This document shows, piece by piece, positions 33,425-44,617 of a stretch of 64,000 nucleotides of DNA. A model generated the notes under the pieces. It saw only the letters and a list, made by a program, of their open reading frames with translations. It searched no databases and was not told where the DNA came from. The position numbers were made by a program, and so were the translations under genes. Source of the stretch: Odontocerum albicorne (lineage: Eukaryota > Arthropoda > Insecta > Trichoptera > Odontoceridae); assembly GCA_949825065.1 (NCBI GenBank), contig OX463845.1, positions 30,379,315 through 30,443,314 of the forward strand. The letters are read 5' to 3'. How positions within the stretch are numbered: the stretch's first letter is position 1; every line of letters starts with the position of its first letter.

Positions 33425-34175
33425 TGTATTATAAGATAAGCTTAATAAACGTTTTTATTCAAACATACACGAAACCAAAAGAAATAATTATAAATCGCTT
33501 AACGACATAAGTAATGGTATACACCCTATATTGCCAGCAAGAAAAAAAGTAAATGAGCGTTTCTATCGAATCTAAAAGGATCGTATTATATGTAGATTAT
33601 CTACCAAATGTAGCAAAATATTATTATTTTTCTGTTGACATTTGTCCAATATTCATTTCAAGAAGGGCCATATCATCAGGAAGAAACATTATCGACAGTT
33701 TCATAAATCACATTTTCAATTGTTCCTATTGCAAGTATCTGCAAAAACAACCAACATTAGATAACATTGACAATCCTTGACAAGTATTTCAAACATGTTT
33801 TTATATAAGTGTTGAAAAAAAATTAAACATTTCAATAAAACGTATGCATTACATTACAGTACTCAAATATATGTACATCCAACTTTAAATAATTAAACTG
33901 CTAACGTAATCATAAGTATGCACAAAAATATTAGGTTAAGGTGGTTTTCTTTTTTTAATTTTCTTATGTAGTGTATATGTGTTTCTAAATGTAACATATT
34001 GTTAATAAGATAACGTTAAACGAATTTCGAACACAAAAGATAAATCAGTGAAAAACAAATAGGAATTTAAAAACAGTTTAAAGGACGGGGTCAGATAGGC
34101 GCCAACTCACAAATCACAAAAATAGGTGAAAAAAAACACGATAATCAATTAAAAAGTTTTTGAAAAGTTCTTGAA
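33425..34175. other. AT-rich non-coding stretch
   Basis: The frame 33,553-33,780 (+, 75 codons) is unrecognised. Confidence 0.45.
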
Positions 34176-34179
34176 AGAC

Positions 34180-34480
34180 ACGTGGATCCTATTTCAAGGC
34201 TCCGATATTTGGAAGTGTCTTTTCAGGCACTCCTTATAGGTCAGAAAACTAACTCCAAAAATATCCGAGACTGCAGCGTACTCTTTTCCGATCATGTGTC
34301 ATCTAGATGTGGGAGAATTCGCAAAATAATTTGTTTTATAATTTTCACATAGAAATGTGTCATGTAGTCTCGTAAATCTTGTTGGAACTCGAATGCTTAT
34401 CAATTCTAAGAGTTTCGGACTTTGAAAAGTTCAATCAAATCCGCTAATATTGGCCGATCAGAGAGACTTATCAAAATAAG
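34180..34480 (-). mobile_element. Jockey/I-type LINE C-terminal fragment
   Basis: The - strand aligns at nucleotide level with the + strand at 55,850-56,090 (for example AAACTCTT.GAA.TGATAAGCATTCGAGTTC-like text, and GTACGCTGCAGTCTC). Translation gives KLLELISIRVPTRFTRL and YKTNYFANSP, the post-RT C-terminal segment also seen at 37.1 kb (IPTRCTRQLNTF). Stops interrupt it. Confidence 0.65.
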
Positions 34481-34484
34481 GTTA

Positions 34485-34950
34485 GATAACTACAAATTAT
34501 AATTTATATCATTCATATTCAAACCTATTATAAAATTGATGTGGCGCAAAATCTATGTTGAATTATGATTTAAGTGTACTCGTATTATTTATTTTATCTT
34601 ATTTTTCTTTCACTACTCATATAATTTTTTTAAATACATAAAAAATATGCTCATCGTTTGTCTTTGATATTATTTATGTATAGAATATTTCACTTTTTCT
34701 GCATTTTTTCTTCTGTGAGATTTTCCTGAGCACTTAGTCATTGTCGCTTCTTATTCCTCCACACGCCAGATTATGAGTAAGCTCTTTGCACATGTCCTGG
34801 ATATACTCGCTAATGTATTCTTATACGACAACTTTTCCTGTTTTTTGCCCTCCTTAATGGATTTTTTGGAAGTGTACAAATACACCTTTTGAGCAAAAAG
34901 TGTTTTCTCTGTGAAAGTTTGTATATTTGCTGTTTAACAATAGTTTTTTA
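34485..34950. other. non-coding stretch
   Basis: TACTCGTA occurs near 34,573. Nothing else is recognised. Confidence 0.45.
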
Positions 34951-34959
34951 TTGAAATAT

Positions 34960-35215
34960 TTTGAAACCTTCGTAGATTGTCTGCCATCTGGAGGTTTTGG
35001 ATTCGATTCACGATGCAAATTTTTTAAAATCAGTCTGGTTTATGAGTTTGTCTATATACAGCTGTAATTTAATTACTAATGACGATGAACCGTGAGTAAC
35101 GTGTCCGCTATACTGGATTTTAACCAGAATTCCAGATTATTACGGCTAAAACAATATTGTATCCCAGTAACGTTCTTCAAAATGATCGCTACACCAACTA
35201 ATGTTTGTGGAGAGA
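34960..35215 (+). mobile_element. SINE family B
   Basis: GGATTCGATTCACGATGC (B box), ATCAGTCTGGTTTATGAG, GACGATGAACCGTGAGTAAC and AACAATATTGTATCCCAG follow the same order as the copy at 27.7 kb. The A-box part is weak. Confidence 0.65.
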
Positions 35216-35494
35216 TACCATGTTGATGAATTAATGTATCTTGAAGTGACTGCCTATATAAATTCAATGTGTTTGCTAGAACTATTCGTACTTGCCTTAT
35301 TTAACCCTTCAGTGACAAAGTACTGCGAATAGGTTCTTTTTATGTTCCAGAATTAACACTTAGGTGCGCATTTACATATTTGGTACCAAAAATTTTCTAC
35401 AGGTCACGCCAACGAATCTATTGTACATTATGTAATTTACTAGCCTGTCAATAATGACAGAAGTAAATGTTTTTTTTCATTATGAAGCTGCACT

Positions 35495-36365
35495 CTTCTT
35501 TAGTGCTGCTTCATGTTGTTACCGTGTTGCCGCGTTGTTGTATCTCTAGAATCTCGGTTATTCGTTGTGATTTACCCAATCGTCTTTTTCTTTAAGTACC
35601 TGCAGCTCTTTTTCCAGTCATATATTATCATTTTTTATTTATTATTATTATTATTTATTATTATTATTATCAGTAATATATTATCATTTATTACCATTTT
35701 TTATCCAGTCATATACTATCATTTTTTACCTGTAGCTCTTTTTCCAGTCATATATTATCTTTTTCTTTTAGTACCTGCAGCTCTTTTTCAAGTCATATAT
35801 TGTCATTTTGATCTACAAAAATAAGTTTGTATTGTGTATTTAAAATGAAATTTAACCAAACATTTAATAAATAATTACATCTTAAGGTTATTTTAAACAA
35901 AATTGTGAGTAAAACTAAAACTTCGATAATGTGGATTTTAAATAAAAAAAGACTCAGTACAGAGTATATATCTTATTGACAAAAGACTTTATATTCACTT
36001 TTAAAACCCAAATGAATGTATTTACATATCAACAGTGAGTAACAATGTGTGAATTCAATAATCGAGTGTGATTAGTATTTATGTTAGAATTATCAAGTAT
36101 TTCCACCTATTATAAATTGCTTTCTCGGTTTAATATTTATACTTCTCTGTTCAACGGTAAAGTCATATTTTCTTAATAAATACATTGTTTGCAATTCTAA
36201 TATTATCTTATAAACACATCGAAAAGTAATATATGTCAATTAATATACGAAAAATTTTAATATTCCAACTATGACACAAATAAATAATAACTGTTTAGCT
36301 GTAACTATGACAGCTAATAATATAATAAACGGACCTAAATACAACCGATTTAATATTGTTTAATG
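35495..36365. repeat. unknown repeat U, copy 2 (~0.87 kb)
   Basis: Homologous to 32,590-33,355 in the same orientation, about 2.9 kb away. It has its own internal expansion: ACCTGCAGCTCTTTTTCC-type units at about 35,599, 35,729 and 35,773, and an ATT-rich microsatellite at 35,636-35,672. Divergence between copies is substantial, so the duplication is old. The 103-codon frame at 35,513-35,824 is repeat-derived. Confidence 0.65.
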
Positions 36366-36369
36366 ATAA

Positions 36370-37005
36370 TTTCATTAACAATGAAACCCCAAGTTTTGTT
36401 ACCAGAACTTTTCGAAAAACTGGTGGTATATTTGTATAGTGTGTTGTATATACATTTACTTCAAGCCTTCATTTACTTGTTTATTTAATTTAATTTACGA
36501 CACAACAGTTTCTATATACAAATAAACAAATGACAAGTTATACAAGAACTTAAAATTATTGGCAAAAAATAAAAAACTTTACCTTAAACTAACATGGAGG
36601 TACAAAAAGCAGTAGTAATAATAAAAAGAGTAATTACAAAGTCATTGTTTAAAATAATTCAATATTAATACGTATATTTAAATTCAATGTATGTATGTAT
36701 ATCACAAAATATTACCAAATTTTGCCAAGAATACTTACGTAATTGTGGAAGACTTATTTTATAGTTGTAAAGAACTTGGATTTGTTTTTACTGGAACAAT
36801 GTTTACATAGAACAATAAGAATCGGGTTTTGCGAGAATTTTATGGAACGAGATGCAAGCTGCTTTGCAGAAACGAAACCTTCCACATGTTGATGCAGGGT
36901 TACTCAACTCCAGAGGCAAAGTATTGTCCTTAATGTTTCGTTTATACAATGTTAGTAATCGTAGCTATTTCTAAATATTGTTGTGATATTTTGGCGAATA
37001 CTATA
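36370..37005. other. non-coding stretch
   Basis: 36,775-36,960 is less AT-rich and sits just downstream of the LINE remnant that follows on the - strand. It may be that element's 3' untranslated region, but I see no signature. Confidence 0.4.
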
Positions 37006-37010
37006 TAAAC

Positions 37011-37500
37011 TTAACATATATTAAAAATATCTAAATTGTTGCAAAACTCATTTCCAAGTCTTTGCATACGAATTATAGAGGAGTTAATTTTATAATTATT
37101 ATAACAATTTTCGGTACAAAAAGTATTGAGCTGTCTTGTGCATCTAGTGGGAATTAGAAACAAAATGCTTGCGAGTAAGTTAAGTGCGTCGACACTGAGT
37201 GAATGATTTTGTATAGTAGTACTACAATATATCGGCAGTTTTTCTTCTGTCACAAAGCTTCAAGAGTTTCATTGCATTTAACAAGTAAGGATATATTTTT
37301 TGTTCATGTAGTATTCTTAGAAATTTGTTTTGTACTCGTTCTAAAGTTTGTGCATGGGCAGCGTAATGAGGAGACCATGTTGATGAGTTGAAGTCAAGGT
37401 GGCTATGTACCAAAGAGCAGTATACCAGTTTTAATGTTCGGAAATCCGAGAAATGTTGGGCAGTACAAATCCCAAGATTTTTAAACTCTACCGAAATAAA
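37011..37500 (-). pseudogene. Jockey/I-type LINE reverse transcriptase, C-terminal remnant
   Basis: LINE polyproteins copy their RNA into DNA at a nicked target. The - strand reads TLKLVYCSLVHSHLDFNSS and then WSPHYAAHAQTLERVQNKFL, the typical 'YCSLV.P.L.Y....W.P.....QTLERVQ.KFLR' block after the RT catalytic motifs. After a frameshift near 37,230 it continues LIPTRCTRQLNTF and INSSIIRMQRLGNEFC. The catalytic YADD region is absent, so this is a 5'-truncated copy. Same family as 34.2 and 55.7 kb. Confidence 0.78.
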
Positions 37501-37504
37501 ACGT

Positions 37505-38935
37505 TAGTATTATGATTAAGATAATTAAAAGTCAGAAATAAGTATTGAAAACCTGAGTGCTAAGAAAGAATAGTAAGTTTACTGTCAACAAGACATGCTA
37601 ATGTAATGGAAATGCTGAAATTGCTATTATAAAAAATATATATATAGGTTTAACCCTACTACAAAGTTTAATAAAGAGCTTAATTCTCAATTTATCTACT
37701 GATATATGGAAGATATCAAAGTTAAAAAAAATCTTTCAACAAGGTTGTTCCGTGTGCGAGTAATGATGATGGTGTTTACGATGGCAATTGCCAAATACAT
37801 TAAACAAAAGGTTGTCCATTAACAATAGGTTTGCTATTTTCCTGTAATTTGTATACATATCTAAATATGTAATTTAATAAAATAATTTATATACATACTC
37901 GTACATAAACAGGTGCGTATTTGTGCAGGTGAGATTTTTCTTATACTTATTCGTATATCATAATCGCCGGCATTCTGGTTCGAGCTGGGGATTCGGGCAT
38001 TGCGGGCGTATATCAATCAGCTGTTTTAAAGCTGACATTTAACCTAATGAGACAGAACTGTAAACAGAAAAAATATATACGTAACAAACAGTTCAACAAA
38101 AAAAAAATTCTAATTGTGGGCTTAGTAATAAAGCGATATGTGTGATGATTGTTTTAAATTTTTTTGGATAAAAAAGCCGCACAGTGTAACCTTTTGCGTA
38201 TAATTGTACCGCTTACCCTTTTAAGCCGGTGATATTCCATCGAGATTTCCTTATTCCGGGCTTGGTCTGGGTTAGAGAAATACGATTTATTTAGCTATAT
38301 ATATTTTGTTTGCGGCCTCGTCGTTATCTCTATTGATATAGCCCCTGAGTGTCGACTTATCTGGGTCAAACACAGGAGCGGATCGGGCCGAGGGTCGGCT
38401 CGCCCTCTGCAGATGAGTATTAGCCTTATTAAGAAATAATCTCACTCTTGATCATTAACTATGCTTTAGAATCGGGAAGAAGATGGGTCGGCTGATCTTC
38501 AGAGATGAATAACCAAAAATAATACGGGGATGTTCCTATTTATCAGATTTATATACATAATACAAACCGAAACTCACGCTAATTCAATTAAGCTTATGTG
38601 ATAAATTTCTATGTACGAGTATGTGTTTGATTATTTTGAAGAATCAGTTGATTTAATCCTTTATAGAAAAACTGAAAAAAGTGTTCAATCTAAAAATGTT
38701 AATTTTCTTTTATTAATTTGTATAATATTTACGTTAATTATTTATATGTATATTTTCGTAACGGGTCTCTGAGCCTAAGCCATAAATAAAAAAAAATATT
38801 TTCTTTCTCAGACACTTCAGTAAATTTTGTTAAAATATATATTTAATCTTCTGTTTGATTAATTCATTATATAATATAGTATGACATATTAATTTACTCC
38901 TTTCCTGTTTCATAACAAAGTTAAATGTTGATGTA
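37505..38935. other. non-coding stretch with two GC-rich patches
   Basis: 37,965-38,015 (ATCGCCGGCATTCTGG) and 38,215-38,420 (GAGCGGATCGGGCCGAGG, GTCGGCTCGCCCTCTGC) stand out but give no long frame or known repeat. TACGAGTA or its complement is near 37,895 and 38,609. They could be remnants of an unrecognised element. Confidence 0.45.
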
Positions 38936-38944
38936 TTATGTTAC

Positions 38945-39515
38945 ATGTATGTATTTGTATACTTACATGCGTATGTATATGTGTATGTGTATGTAATATG
39001 TGTATTTTGGCCAATTTATTTCACAAAACTAGTATGGAGTTTATTTGGACGTTTGAACAGCATCTTTATAAGTAATATCCCAATATCTATAAAAAGGTCT
39101 ACAACCAGAGTATTTTGCCTTTACTTACGTATGGATATGAGACTTGTACGTTCAGTGGAGCATGTAGAGAGATATATGCTGGGATATATTTAAAGAAACC
39201 GTAAACGAAATTTCTGGATTCGCAACAAAACAAAAATAGATGTAATAAAGATGTGCAAGAATATGAAGTGGCATTGGGTGGGACACGTAGTTAGACTGTC
39301 AGATTTCCGATGCACATCTAAAATAATCTAGTGGTACTCAAGAGGTTTTAAAAGTCACATAAAATATCTAAAGTACGCCGATTGGATGAATTCAGGAAAC
39401 ATGGCTGCATCACATGGCACCAACGAGTATAAAATAGAATTAATTGGAGTCAATTTGGGAAACCCTTCATCCGGCACTGATCGACCCAGGTTGACAATGA
39501 TAATGATGATATTCC
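38945..39515 (+). mobile_element. RTE-clade LINE, C-terminal fragment
   Basis: The + strand encodes GRLNSIFISNIPISIKR, LLTYGYETCT, VEHVERYMLGYI, KRNFWIRNKTKIDVIK and MKWHWVGHVVRLSDFR. This is the order of motifs at the C-terminus of RTE-clade endonuclease/reverse-transcriptase proteins, which usually read 'LTYGCETW ... RRMLG ... RN.WIR..T.V.DV ... W.GHV.R'. Stops and frameshifts occur between blocks. It ends with a TGATAATGATGAT run near 39,510, as RTE 3' ends often do. A GTATGT-rich microsatellite precedes it (38,945-39,003). Confidence 0.8.
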
Positions 39516-39519
39516 GTTT

Positions 39520-40065
39520 TTAAAAAACCTGCACAAGCCCAAAAAAAACGGCTGGATGTTTTCCCATCTATTTCAGAACAGATAAAATGAAGTTGGGGAC
39601 ATTTCGTTATAAAAATGTCCAAACATTTTTGTGTGATTGGAAGTAACGAAATGAATACCCACTTCCGTTACGGACCAATATATAGAGTTACAGCATTTTA
39701 TGCGAAATAATTTTGTCATTGAGGATGGTTAAGTATATCCTAAATTTTCAAATGTTTTATTCAAAATGTTGAATTCTATGATAAAGTATTGATTTTTTGC
39801 TCATGTTGGTTTTAATTATTGCTTCATGTTTCACCATTATTCTGTTTAATCAAACAGAAAGAAAATATATTTATTTCACTAAAAAATACATAATTGACAG
39901 TTTGATTGATCGTGTGCTAAACATTCAGGAATCCTAACTTTTCTAGTTTATGCATACATGTTGTAATGTTAAAATTATCCAATCTCTAAATCACTCACGT
40001 TTTGTTTTTTGTTGTTATTTTTAACGCAATCAGAAAAATAAGTGGTTATTTTGCTTTATCGATAA
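39520..40065. other. AT-rich non-coding stretch
   Basis: I see nothing recognisable. Confidence 0.5.
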
Positions 40066-40069
40066 AAAG

Positions 40070-40207
40070 ATTATCTTCCAACCAACCAGAAATAAGTTAA
40101 AGGGACCTTAAGTGACTAGAATCCTTTTTCAAAAACCTTTGTTTCAACGGAAATTGAATACGTAATCTCCGGACTGGGAGACAAGAGTCTAACTAACAAG
40201 ACCACGA
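40070..40207 (-). mobile_element. SINE family A, hit at its 5' end by Transib
   Basis: TCTTCCAACCAACCAGAAAT (body), GAATCCTTTTTCAAAAACC (linker), GGAAATTGAATACGTAATC (B box, decayed) and GTCTAACTAACAAGACCACG (A box) are in reverse order. The outermost base of the head lies within about 5 bp of the Transib target duplication, so the SINE was there first. Confidence 0.8.
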
Positions 40208-42064
40208 CGTCGCACAGTTTTCGGATTGACCAATCTAGAGGGACAAAATCCTAAAAATGAAAATCAATACTTCATAAAAAAAAATCCGTTTTAGTGTGTT
40301 AAACAAACCTATCGACAAGATGCAATTGTCAGATTTTTCAAGAAACCCTTATTTTATTTTTTATGACGGGACAAAGTGACGCTTTTTGTCGCAGGTAAAA
40401 AATATTTCTATTAGTACATTCCTGACTTCCGAAGTTTGTGCATGCTAACAGTGTTTTAAAAAGTTATTGAAAATAATTTTCGTGATGGCATCGTGTTCTA
40501 CAGGTATTTATTTATGTCATACTTATATTAATTTATTTATACTATATATTATTTTTACAACAACAACAAATTCATAAAATTTCATCCTTTGCATTTTATT
40601 GAGTCCAAAGTTTAACAAGATGTAAGGTTATGTGTAAGATGTCGTAAGGCTATGAAACTATGTTTAAAAAATAATCTTATATATTATTTAAATAAAAAGT
40701 ATTACCATTTTCTGCGATTTTGTGCGATTTCTTAAATATATATTTTTTTTGTTATATGGACAATATTTACGAGAAATAATATTTTTAAAGTATGGCGTTC
40801 TAACCCTTCGAAACATCGCATTCAGCATGTTTATAATTTTGTAAAAACGTTTTACAAAACTCAAGATGATAAAGAAGTAGAAATTATAAGATTAAACGTT
40901 TTTTGTAAAAACCGAATGTGAGAAAATTCGTCAAAAAATGGGAAAAAAAACAAATACGCTTGAATTTGTTTTTAAAACTCTACCAACTTTGGTCGTGTGA
41001 AAATTTAGATTTTTTTCTCCAATGCAGACAATTAATAAGGCATGCTATGCAGCTAAAATATTTCGAGAATGTTCATCCGAATTAAAAAGGAGAAGAGAAC
41101 GTGATTTGGTTACCAGCGACGAGAAGGAATAATTGACATTTGAAGCTGCAGTTAGTGTTCGAGTCAGTGGTAGCCGTGATGGGGCAAATTCAATACAAGA
41201 GATGTTGACTGCATCACCAAGAAGAGCAACGAGTTATAAAAAGGCCAAGAAACAAATTTTCACAACTCCAACACAAAATCCTTACTCCCCAGAAGAAGCT
41301 TTAGCATTGTTCAATGCAAACAAATTTACGGTAATGTAGTATAAAAATATCCAACAGGAAGCTTCCGAAAGAGGTTTCAATTTATATCCATCATATGATC
41401 GGGTTTTAGAAGAGAAAAAACAATTGTTATCCAGAAGTAGAGAGCATAATTGTAACATATATTTTGAACAGCGAAATTTGAAAATAACATTAAGGAAACA
41501 AAAATGTTATACTCGTACATATCATTATAGCATACTCGTAGTATAATATGCCTGCAGAATTGCACAAAATATTGATGCACGGTGCTGAGATCATCGATTC
41601 TTCTTTGATTCCTATTGGACAAATGTCTGAAGAGGCATGAGAGGCCAAAAATAAAGAAATTAGAAAAATTAGGCAACATCACACTTTAAAAACTTGGCGT
41701 GTTAGGACAAATAACGATTTATTTAAATATTTATTAGTTTCTTCTGATCCGTATAAAAGTCTTATTAGAAAAATACCCAAAAAAGTTAAACATGTGTATG
41801 AAAGCGATTTTCTAATGCTATTAAAAAAGTTATTTTTGTATATTTTTTTCATAATTATAAGTATTAAGTTTTTAACGTTTCTAAATTTGTCTTATTCTCA
41901 ATGTATTATTGTGTATTTGATAAATTAAAAACCTATTATTAAATTAAAAACCATTTGTTTATATTTTCTAAGCCTCTAGTTATTAAAATGTAACATAATT
42001 ATGTCAAATGACATGAAAAATAATTTTTTCCCTCTAGATTGGTCAATCCGAATACTGTGCGTCG
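40208..42064. mobile_element. Transib element with RSS-like termini, TSD CGTCG
   Basis: The element spans 40,213-42,059 (1,847 bp), flanked by CGTCG at 40,208-40,212 and 42,060-42,064. Left end: CACAGTT (40,213-40,219), a 23-base spacer (40,220-40,242) and ACAAAATCC (40,243-40,251). Right end, read inward on the - strand: CACAGTA (42,059-42,053), the identical 23-base spacer and AAAAAATTA (42,029-42,021). Transib elements, relatives of the RAG1 recombinase, are known for 5-bp CG-rich target duplications (CGNCG) and termini resembling a 23-RSS. Inside is a broken transposase on the + strand. The element is non-autonomous and far shorter than an intact Transib (about 3 kb or more). Confidence 0.9.
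41028..41823 (+). pseudogene. Transib (RAG1-like) transposase, internally deleted and broken
   Basis: An AG acceptor-like site at 41,026-41,027 after a T-rich tract may open an exon. The N-terminal region reads AKIFRECSSELKRRRERDLV, then an in-frame TAA at 41,130. It continues FEAAVSVRVSGSRDG and YSPEEALALFNANKFTVM to a TAG at 41,337. GFNLYPSYDRVLEEKK follows with a frameshift near 41,420 (a CYP motif is recovered in the next frame). The C-terminal region starts at 41,548: MPAELHKILMHGAEIIDSSL, IPIGQMSEEA, a TGA at 41,638, then EAKNKEIRKIRQHHTLKTW and LLVSSDPYKSLIRKIPKK. These blocks recall Transib-like transposases. The central region, with the first two catalytic aspartates, is missing. Family assignment of the protein is from memory; the termini support it independently. 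Confidence 0.7.
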
Positions 42065-43145
42065 TCGAAAATTAAAGTTTAATTGGGTATAACTTTAATA
42101 TTAATTTCAATCTTTTTAAACATATAACGTCGACAAAAATTTCAAATGATTTTGTGAAAAAAAAACTAGAAACACAAAATATTTTCAATTTACACGTATA
42201 CAATATAAAAAAAAAGTATTGAAAAATTATCTAAATTATTATATTTTAAATTCGTTTCTGCCTTTTACTGCAAAATTCTTCACGTCGAGGAGTGTTTCAG
42301 TCAAGAGACTATTATTATTTGTCGCGAAAAAATATCCAGATAATAAAGAAATCTCTATGCTCACTTCCCTCTTGAGTGGCGCCTCGTGGCCTTGGCCCAC
42401 CCCCGTGCATCGCGTTCTTCCTCAGTTGTGGGAGGTGGCAGACTGCCTCGAGCTAAATGCAGGGACATACGGTGGGATGAACCCTCGATAACTGAGGTAT
42501 ATGGTTTAATGAGTTTAACTTGATGGTGAAAAAGATTAAATATTATGATATGTTAAAAATAAACTTTAAAAGCGTTGTTTCGTATGACATGTCACTCCAA
42601 AAGGGGTTTGAGAATTTTTGATACCCTCATTGGAAACGAATTGAGAGAAAAAACAAATTAGGAACCGTCTGAAATACAAACCGCTTGGATACCTAGCATG
42701 CATACTTATCGTTGACTAATACGCCGACAATTACCATTAATTGATTAATTATATTCTCGAAGAATAGCTTTCACCAAATATCCATTTTCAAATTTATTAT
42801 TCAATTTCAATATATTTCAATGGTAACTCCCAGTGACTTGTGATCCACAGTGTAAAAATGTATTTACAATAGTTTTTCCAGTCATTCATTATATCGCATC
42901 AATATCATCCATCTACTTGAAGTTTTGATCTTTCTAAACTTGTTTTATTCTTGCTCTTAGTAAACTAGGTTTAACTAACATGTGAGTTTTGTTCCCGACT
43001 TATGAAAAATTATCTGAAATTTTCCATTGTTACTGTTGGTATGTTTCGAGTCCTAGCATTAACACCGATTCCAAATCTAATCAATTATTTCAAGTAAATA
43101 GTTCGTTGAACAGTTGATATATTTTATCTTTGACTAAGATTACTT
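42065..43145. other. non-coding stretch with one unrecognised ORF
   Basis: The + strand frame 42,219-42,491 (90 codons) has a GC-rich second half (GGCGCCTCGTGGCCTTGG, GTGGGAGGTGGCAGACTG) encoding SLLSGASWPWPTPVHRVLPQ. I do not recognise it. It starts 160 bp after the Transib end and could be an exon remnant or part of another element. Confidence 0.35.
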
Positions 43146-43149
43146 CCTT

Positions 43150-43360
43150 GCCTTAGTTGAAAAGACGCCTGACTTCTAGCTTGGGATATTAGTTTCGATT
43201 CCCGTTGTGGTACCAAGATTTTTTTAAAAGCGTTCCACTGTGGTTTTTATTTAAGACTTATTAAACATATTTCTGGTTGGCTGGAAAATATATCCACATA
43301 GCAATAAACCCAATAGGTTGTACTGTGTGCAACTAAAGTGTTATATGATATTAAATATGC
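43150..43360 (+). mobile_element. SINE family A, full length
   Basis: TGCCTTAGTTGAAAAGACGC (A box), AGTTTCGATTCCCGTTGTGG (B box), AACATATTTCTGGTTGGCTG (body) and ATAGGTTGTACTGTGTGC (tail), then GTGTTATATGATATTA. The order matches the copy at 31.8 kb. Confidence 0.8.
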
Positions 43361-43599
43361 AATTCCTAATCATGTATTTCCAATATGGGTAGAAGTGTTT
43401 CCCATTACGTTGTTTTTTTTCATGTATAACGTTATCAATTAAAAAATAGATAATAATTAATAAAATGTGAGTTCTTTCGAAAACCGGTGCACGGTATTCA
43501 GCAATTAAATATTCTAAGGTATGTGCTGTTTGCATTAGAATTCTTGCACTAACGCTTGTATCTTTCTTAATAATGGTAATACATGAAATTTTATCAAGC

Positions 43600-44300
43600 T
43601 TTTCGTGTAAAACTGCGTCTCAAGAATAATTCTAGACCAATATGAATGTCGAAAGAAGAAAATAAAAGGAAGGACGGGGAAATATACAGTAGCTACAACA
43701 GAGATTCTACAAATAGAATGGATGTCATGAGCTCACCCTATCAGACATCATTTTTCGTCATTTAAAAAATCGTTGTGCCGAATGCATTATTACCAAACAA
43801 ATTTATATTATAACTAAAATGCGGCGTATACCGATTTGATGTTGCAAGCAACTAAGCCGTTGAACATTCTAAAGCAAGTGTGGCAGTGTTTATATCCCTA
43901 AGAACCATCCTCACTTAATGTTAATAAAATATTCAGATATTTTTGATAGATATTCCGTACAACGGCACGTCTCTGGAATTATCTTTGATTCCGAAGGAAT
44001 ATGGATTTTAAAACAGAGAGAAGTAGGGAGAAGGAGAGGGGAGGAGACAAAAGCTCCGACAAAAATGCAGTTCCACCACTGGACCGAATGTCTTGAGCTC
44101 ACCCTCATGAGCTGGTGTTTCCCGCCATATTGGAATTCTTCTTATCGAACGCATTATTATTTCAGACGTTTATATTATTTCCTCGGAATACCCACTTTTT
44201 TATCCCCCAGTTCCCACCCCTTTGGTTGGATTGCTCCCCCCCTGGTGGGATATCGATTGCCGAGTTCCGCCTAGTCATTCCACCCCGCTTGGCGGGGAGA
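43600..44300 (+). repeat. diverged tandem repeat, ~350-bp period, unknown family
   Basis: 43,610-43,790 and about 43,960-44,165 share, in order, GCGTCTC/CACGTCTC, GAATTAT, GAAG.AATATG, ATGTC.TGAGCTCACCCT, CCGAATGCATTATTA/TCGAACGCATTATTA and TTTATATTA. The second unit is followed by a C-rich stretch (ATTGCTCCCCCCCTGG) and a perfect CCCCGC-TTG-GCGGGG hairpin near 44,283-44,297. The 118-codon + frame at 43,918-44,274 lies in the second unit, is not open in the first, and resembles no known protein. It is probably a decayed transposon. Confidence 0.5.
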
Positions 44301-44615
44301 CAAAAACTTTATTCGTTTATTTCATTTCTCAAGTGTAACTGCCTACTACTAGATTGCCGTTAAAATGTAAGCTCCACCGAATTACAAATTATTTCTTAAA
44401 ACTTATTTCTTCAAGTAAAAGTTGTTTGAAGTAACTTGAAACACCTGAAACATTTTCTGAAAAATTAAACTCTGCTTAGATTCGTCAATATATCGGCTAA
44501 ATTTGCAAGTTATCTCAAATGTTGTAATTTCTTCGAAAATCAGAACTTACAAGTGTTCTGAAAATGTATGTTATTTTTGTCACAATAGCCCCTGGATAGA
44601 ATTAATAGTTAACAA
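44300..44615. other. AT-rich non-coding stretch
   Basis: Nothing recognisable. Confidence 0.5.
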
Positions 44616-44617
44616 CT

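Noticed and set aside
35636..35680. ATT microsatellite as an independent feature of note
   Set aside because: It is a simple expansion inside repeat U copy 2.
38945..39193. 82-codon + frame starting MYVFVYLHAYVYV as a small membrane protein
   Set aside because: The start is a translated GTATGT microsatellite and the rest is RTE reverse-transcriptase remnant.
43918..44274. 118-codon + frame as a possible gene
   Set aside because: It lies in the second unit of a diverged tandem repeat, is not open in the first unit, and has no recognisable domain.
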